Shown here in pieces: positions 14,899-18,222 of a stretch of 18,222 bases of DNA. The stretch covers positions 1 to 18,222 of the forward strand of contig JWZX01001463.1 in the NCBI GenBank assembly GCA_001275005.1, written 5' to 3'. This DNA comes from Chrysochromulina tobinii. Taxonomy: Eukaryota > Haptophyta > Prymnesiales > Chrysochromulinaceae. A model generated the notes under the pieces. It was not told the origin of the DNA. It saw nothing but the letters and a program-made list of their open reading frames with translations, and made no database searches. The translations under genes and the position numbers were made by a program. Each line of letters opens with the position of its first letter. Position 1 is the stretch's first letter.

Positions 14899-15876
14899 AT
14901 GTCGCCGACCAGCATAGCGATCGCGCTGACCGCAGCGGCCGTCCTGAGCCCTGGATCATCTGCGATTACGCGGCGGCATATCCTCGGAAGCTTGGTGGCG
15001 GCCTCATCCTCGACAGCGCTAACTAGTCCCGCGCGAGCCATCGTCAAAGGCGAAACCGTGACCGACACTGAGGCTGCCGCTGCAGGCGTCGTTGGCTTGT
15101 ATATTGACCTCGAGGGCTGCTCAGTGTGCCGAAAGGGCGTGCCGGCAACTTGCACGGGCACCCTCATAGCACCCGACCTCGTGCTCTCCGCGCGGCACTG
15201 CAGCGACGTGCCCCGCGAGCTCAATGGCACTCTCACCCGCGTGGTGTTCGGCTCGGACATGCTGCAAGCGAATGCGCCGTCGCGCGACGTCGATCGCTAC
15301 GTGTCAACCGCGGATTATAACATCGAAACCGCCGGGAACGATCTTCTTTTGATCAAGATCAGAGGCACGGCACCGCCGACGTGGCGGCCCGTCGAACTGC
15401 CGCTGCGGTTGTTGCCCTCCAGAGCCGAACAGGCTGAGGCCGAACGCGCTGGGTCGCCGCTTTATCCAGACGGCATAGGGATGCCCGATGTGATCTCGTA
15501 CGGCTACGGCCAGCAGAACGTCAACGGCGAAAGCGATGTGAACTCGTACTCCGCGGGCACGCTCAAGCGCATCGGGCTGCGAGTTCGGACCGAAGTAAGG
15601 CCGTGGGCGCCGGGCTTTCTGACGACCCCGCTCGAACGTGGCACTGGCACGTGCGCAGGCGACAGCGGCGGCGGCGCAATAGTCGGCATCGGCGATCCGC
15701 AGGGGCGCGGAGTGCGCCAGCTCCTCATTGGTGTCCAGGCAGCGGCGAGCAAGCCATGCGTCGACAATCAAGCGATCTTCGTCTACCCGCAAGCGTTCTC
15801 GGAATTCCTGATGAAGGCGAGCCGCGACCTAGGCTCGCCGCTCGCGCCCGGTCTCTCGTGGCGCGAATTCAACTGA
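14899..15876 (+). CDS. Trypsin-fold (S1 family) serine protease with complex targeting peptide
   Basis: 325 residues; the ATG directly follows an in-frame TGA. Catalytic triad: His100 in LSARHC, Asp148 in GNDLLLIKI, Ser256 in GDSGGG. Cys85-Cys101 and Cys252-Cys287 fit two canonical disulfides (chymotrypsin 42-58 and 191-220), and Cys74/Cys77 are extra. The residue at the base of the S1 pocket, six before the Ser, is Gly250 and not Asp, so trypsin-like Arg/Lys specificity is not expected. The N-terminus has a hydrophobic stretch (about 5-22), then RRHIL (25-29), a second hydrophobic stretch and an ARA cleavage-like site at 45-47, directly before IVKG. This resembles a signal peptide plus a twin-arginine thylakoid-lumen signal, but a plain secretory or mitochondrial route is possible. 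Residues 171-220 are an insertion-rich loop. It is likely an active endopeptidase in a lumen or outside the cell; its substrate is unknown. Confidence 0.9.
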   Translation: MSPTSIAIALTAAAVLSPGSSAITRRHILGSLVAASSSTALTSPARAIVKGETVTDTEAAAAGVVGLYIDLEGCSVCRKGVPATCTGTLIAPDLVLSARHCSDVPRELNGTLTRVVFGSDMLQANAPSRDVDRYVSTADYNIETAGNDLLLIKIRGTAPPTWRPVELPLRLLPSRAEQAEAERAGSPLYPDGIGMPDVISYGYGQQNVNGESDVNSYSAGTLKRIGLRVRTEVRPWAPGFLTTPLERGTGTCAGDSGGGAIVGIGDPQGRGVRQLLIGVQAAASKPCVDNQAIFVYPQAFSEFLMKASRDLGSPLAPGLSWREFN

Positions 15877-16300
15877 GTGCAATGCCAAAGATTTTCATTT
15901 CTCTTATACTATCTGTGCAAGCTCGTTATCGCCAAGGTTATCAATCGCCCCGACGGCGACGCGTCCGCGCCCCACGACCCGGAAGCTCGTCTCGCGCGAG
16001 GCCGCTCCCTGGCTCCGCGCCGCATCCCGGTGGGGCCGGGTCACAATCTTCGCTTAGAGGCGCTATAGAGGCGCCGGACGCCGCGTCAACGGAAGCTGTC
16101 GAACAGATGCGTCTGTGCGCTCGAACAGCAATAGGGGCTGTGGCAGCCCTTTTCCCCAACGCTGCGGTGCTCCCGATTCGCCCACGCTGCGCTGTGGGCT
16201 GTGGGCTGTGTGGGCCTTGTAAGCGGAGCGGCAGAAAGTGCCCTAGCTTGCGCGCGTTCCCGGCGACAGCACCTCCGCACTGCGTGAAAGCACGCACGCT
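15877..16300. other. Convergent 3' spacer, no gene seen
   Basis: 424 bp between the stop codons of the protease (+) and the propeller gene (-). It should contain both 3' UTRs. The first 60 bp are AT-richer (about 15881-15945) and may hold the protease polyadenylation region. A GCTGTGGGCTGTGGGCTGTG triplication of GCTGTGG lies near 16191-16210. Overlapping open frames here show no recognisable domain. Confidence 0.6.
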
Positions 16301-17791
16301 TTACAGAGCAAAAGGATCTGGCGGGTCGATGCGCAAGACTTGCTCGCAGCTCTCAGGCAGCGCCCAGATAGTCCCGTCAGTATGCTGGTAAGCTCCCTGA
16401 AACTTGTTGGTGCAGTCCCCGAGTGAGCCGTGCAGGGAGAAGCTGCCGTCGCGCGGATCGATGCGAAGCACATTAGGCGCGTCGCACGGAATGCAATACA
16501 CGTGCCCGTCACGCGCATGCACGGCGCCCTGCCACTTGTTCTTCATCACGGGCAGGCCGCCAATCGGAGTCACCGTGCCAGCGCTCGCGACGATCTTGAG
16601 AATGTGCGAGGCGTCGCTCGGCACCGCCCAAACGGCCGCACCTGAGGCGAAGGGCGAGGGCGCCGTGGTGAGCACGTGCATGCTGGGAAGAGGCTCGGCA
16701 CCACCCAAATGGGCGTCGTGGTGAGCACGTGCATGCTGGGAAGAGGCTCGGCACCACCCAAACGGGCGCCGTAGTGAGCACGTGCATGCTGGGAAGAGGC
16801 TCGGCACCACCCAAATGGGCGCACCTTCATGGTGCCCGTCGGCCACGCCGCCACCCCACTGGTAGCCGCGATAGCCAGGGACTCGCGGTACGCTCATGAT
16901 TCCGGTCGAGACGAGCGTCAGCGTCTCCGTAGCTGTCTCGATGAGCAGCACCGAGTCGGCGTGCGACGGAATGCCGACGATGAAGCGTCCGCAGCGTGCG
17001 CCACCGTGCCACTTCCATCCGCCACGCGGGAAGCTGCCAAGCTCGTGCACCTCGCCGCTCTCCGGCACAATCTTGAGGGCCGTCGGCGCATTGTACGGCA
17101 TACACCAGATTGCGCCGTCGGCGGCCTTAATCGCTCCATACCACTTGTTTTTGAGGTCCGGGTGAAGCTCGGGGCCGACCATTGACGCGCGATGGCTCGC
17201 CGGCTCAATCTTGAGCACCCGTGGCGCGTTCGCCGGCGGTGCGTAGATGTTGCCGTCGCTTCCCAAGCAGCCACCGTGCCACTTCCATTCACCCGTCGGC
17301 AGCTCGCCGCGCCCGAGCGTCGAGAGCGAGCAGTCGGGATACACCCGCAGCACAAAGTCGGCGCAAGCTGGGATGCAGTACACGCAGCCGTCAGGTCCAA
17401 GTACGCCTCGTAGCCATTTGAATGGACCTTTAGGTATCTGCGACAAGATCGACCGGCCGTCGCCAGGGCTCAAAATAGTGCTGACAGATCCTGTGATCAA
17501 GTCGAGACGCAGCACTGCCCGGCTGTGCGCTGGTACGCCGAAGAGTTGCGAACAAGCCGCATCCGGCGAGCCTCCGAGGTGCTTGCGCGCCCCGCGAATT
17601 CGTGGACCCCACAGGCGTACGAGTGGAACCCTGCGCGGACCAAAGATATAGCGGCATACAGCTGCACGCTGAGATAGAGTTGCCAGCTTCCATCGGCGGT
17701 AGAGGTAGAAAGAGCATGCGCTCGCAGATACGAAGAGTGTCGCTACGAGCGAACGCGCGTCGAAGCTCGAAGGTCGCGCAAGCGCTGGCAT
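16301..17791 (-). CDS. Membrane-anchored or secreted beta-propeller protein, unknown function
   Basis: Proposed exons 17791-16825 and 16641-16301 encode 435 residues. If the 183-bp intron is retained the frame stays open and the product has 496. The ATG follows an in-frame stop at 17801-17803. Residues about 13-32 are hydrophobic and followed by RRWK, so they form a signal anchor or signal peptide. The rest consists of about eight copies of a blade motif of the type (V/I)(Y/W)xxPxxAxxVLxI, preceded by KWHGG or NKWxGA and DGxIY. Clear copies are VYCIPACADFVLRV, IYAPPANAPRVLKI, IWCMPYNAPTALKI, VYCIPCDAPNVLRI and IWALPESCEQVLRI. This implies a seven-bladed propeller closed by N- and C-terminal halves. 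Similar uncharacterised propellers are, as I recall, common in algal genomes. Some resemble SMP-30/gluconolactonase or NHL folds, but I see no catalytic signature. A ligand- or glycan-binding role would be a guess. Confidence 0.82.
   Translation of the reverse strand: MPALARPSSFDARSLVATLFVSASACSFYLYRRWKLATLSQRAAVCRYIFGPRRVPLVRLWGPRIRGARKHLGGSPDAACSQLFGVPAHSRAVLRLDLITGSVSTILSPGDGRSILSQIPKGPFKWLRGVLGPDGCVYCIPACADFVLRVYPDCSLSTLGRGELPTGEWKWHGGCLGSDGNIYAPPANAPRVLKIEPASHRASMVGPELHPDLKNKWYGAIKAADGAIWCMPYNAPTALKIVPESGEVHELGSFPRGGWKWHGGARCGRFIVGIPSHADSVLLIETATETLTLVSTGIMSVPRVPGYRGYQWGGGVADGHHEGAPIWVVPSLFPACTCSLRRPFGWCRASSQHARAHHDAHLGGAEPLPSMHVLTTAPSPFASGAAVWAVPSDASHILKIVASAGTVTPIGGLPVMKNKWQGAVHARDGHVYCIPCDAPNVLRIDPRDGSFSLHGSLGDCTNKFQGAYQHTDGTIWALPESCEQVLRIDPPDPFAL
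16642..16824 (-). other. Propeller-gene intron, GT-AG, 183 bp, phase 1
   Basis: On the minus strand CACCATGAAG is followed by GTGCGCCC, and CTTCGCCTCAG precedes GTGCGGCC. Removing the interval joins DGHHEG to AAVWAVPSDASHILKI, which restores a standard propeller blade where the unspliced reading has about 61 aberrant residues. Branch-point-like TGCTCAC occurs three times. The intron length is a multiple of three and has no in-frame stop. The splice is inferred from protein continuity. Confidence 0.82.
16668..16823. repeat. Three 53-bp tandem units inside the intron
   Basis: Units begin on the plus strand at 16668, 16721 and 16774 with GTGAGCACGTGCATGCTGGG, and they are nearly identical. The only changes I see are around the AAATGGGCG/AAACGGGCG segment and the unit ends. 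On the coding strand each unit carries a GTGGTGCC segment, a CCTCTTCCCAG acceptor-like sequence and a GTGCTCAC branch-point-like sequence. Because 53 is not a multiple of three, each copy would be read in a different frame if translated. Confidence 0.95.
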
Positions 17792-18078
17792 GTAGAGACT
17801 TCACTTGACGAAACTAGACCCGTGGGCTCGACCCACGTGAAAACACGTCTGGGCGGTCATTTCCGTCGCGTCTCGGCTCACGCGGTTTTGACGCCGGGAA
17901 CGGAAAGTACCATCTACCAAAGTTCGCCGGCGGGTTTGTGATTTCTTTAAGCGCCTTCTTCCGTGGATCTGATCGACGATCTGAGTGTGAGTGCGGTACA
18001 ACTCAACTGTGATTGACACCTAATCTCCTTTTGTCTCTTATAGTCGTCGATATAGCGATATAGTTATTTGAGCCCTGG
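17792..18078. promoter_or_regulatory. Upstream region of the propeller gene
   Basis: 287 bp between the minus-strand ATG at 17791 and the terminal satellite. It must hold the propeller gene's 5' UTR and promoter unless the repeat is included. Around 18045-18068 the sequence is AT-rich, with ATATAGCGATATAG-type direct repeats that could act as a TATA-like element. No gene is seen. Confidence 0.4.
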
Positions 18079-18222
18079 CTGTCGAGCTGTCGAGCTGTCG
18101 AGGCTCTGTCGAGGCTCCGTCGACACGTCGAGCCGCTGTCGAGGCCGTTGTCGAGGCCTTGCCTGTCGAGCCTTGTCGAGCCTGTCGAGTTCCTGTCGAG
18201 TTCCTGTCGAGCCTGTCGAGGC
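18079..18222. repeat. CTGTCGAG satellite running off the window
   Basis: At least twelve occurrences of TGTCGAG, mostly within (C/T)TGTCGAG(G/C/T), are separated by zero to about fourteen bases. Diverged forms such as CCGTCGAC and ACGTCGAG also occur. Spacing is irregular, unlike a CRISPR array. The array continues past the end of the window, so its full size is unknown. The core contains the palindrome TCGA. Confidence 0.9.

Noticed and set aside
16642-16824. Frameshift or pseudogene lesion in the propeller gene
   Set aside because: GT-AG boundaries give perfect blade continuity when the interval is removed, and the frame is intact either way, so an intron explains it better.
18079-18222. 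CRISPR array
   Set aside because: Repeat units are about 7-8 bp with variable spacing and no unique spacers, and the genome is eukaryotic.
1-18222. tRNA, rRNA, transposase or integrated viral genes
   Set aside because: I looked for T-loop-like GGTTCRA motifs, conserved rRNA words and transposase or viral protein motifs and recognised none.

Overview
The window is nuclear DNA from a GC-rich unicellular eukaryote, most likely an alga with a complex plastid, and a haptophyte is my first guess. The evidence is a myosin heavy chain, an eEF2-kinase-type alpha-kinase, GT-AG introns, good Kozak contexts at two of the ATGs (2704, 4039), long Ala/Pro/Gln-rich proteins, and gene orientation that is not operon-like. 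I cannot name the species, and other GC-rich protists (pelagophytes, other stramenopiles, dinoflagellates) are not excluded. I see no tRNA, rRNA, CRISPR array or transposase.

Layout. Positions 1-1763 are repeat-rich and apparently gene-poor, with several small tandem repeats. A possible small secreted Cys-rich protein follows (1764-2363, +). Next come a DUF2306-type multi-pass membrane protein (2704-3933, +) and, 105 bp later, an eEF2 kinase homologue (4039-6126, +). About 1.1 kb without a convincing gene separates it from the 3' end of a long minus-strand myosin gene (7233-11744, one 129-bp intron). A 260-bp divergent spacer leads to a low-complexity Ala/Pro/Gln-rich protein (12005-13531, +), a helical protein of unknown function (13719-14777, +) and a trypsin-fold serine protease with a complex N-terminal targeting region (14899-15876, +). 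Converging on the protease is a minus-strand beta-propeller protein (16301-17791) with one intron filled by a 53-bp tandem repeat. The window ends in a CTGTCGAG satellite that runs off the edge.

The genes do not form an obvious shared pathway. The most striking objects are three. (1) The myosin carries a motor, one IQ motif, a charged single-helix or coiled-coil region, a CEP164-type helix-plus-WW module and three C-terminal PDZ domains. I know of no described myosin class with that combination, and it suggests a motor docking to basal-body or membrane scaffolds. (2) The propeller intron begins with a diverged copy of the exon sequence that follows it, both preceded by AG|GT. This is the signature expected of intron birth by tandem duplication. 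(3) In the protease, a predicted signal cleavage after Ala47 would itself expose the Ile-Val N-terminus that activates trypsin-like enzymes.
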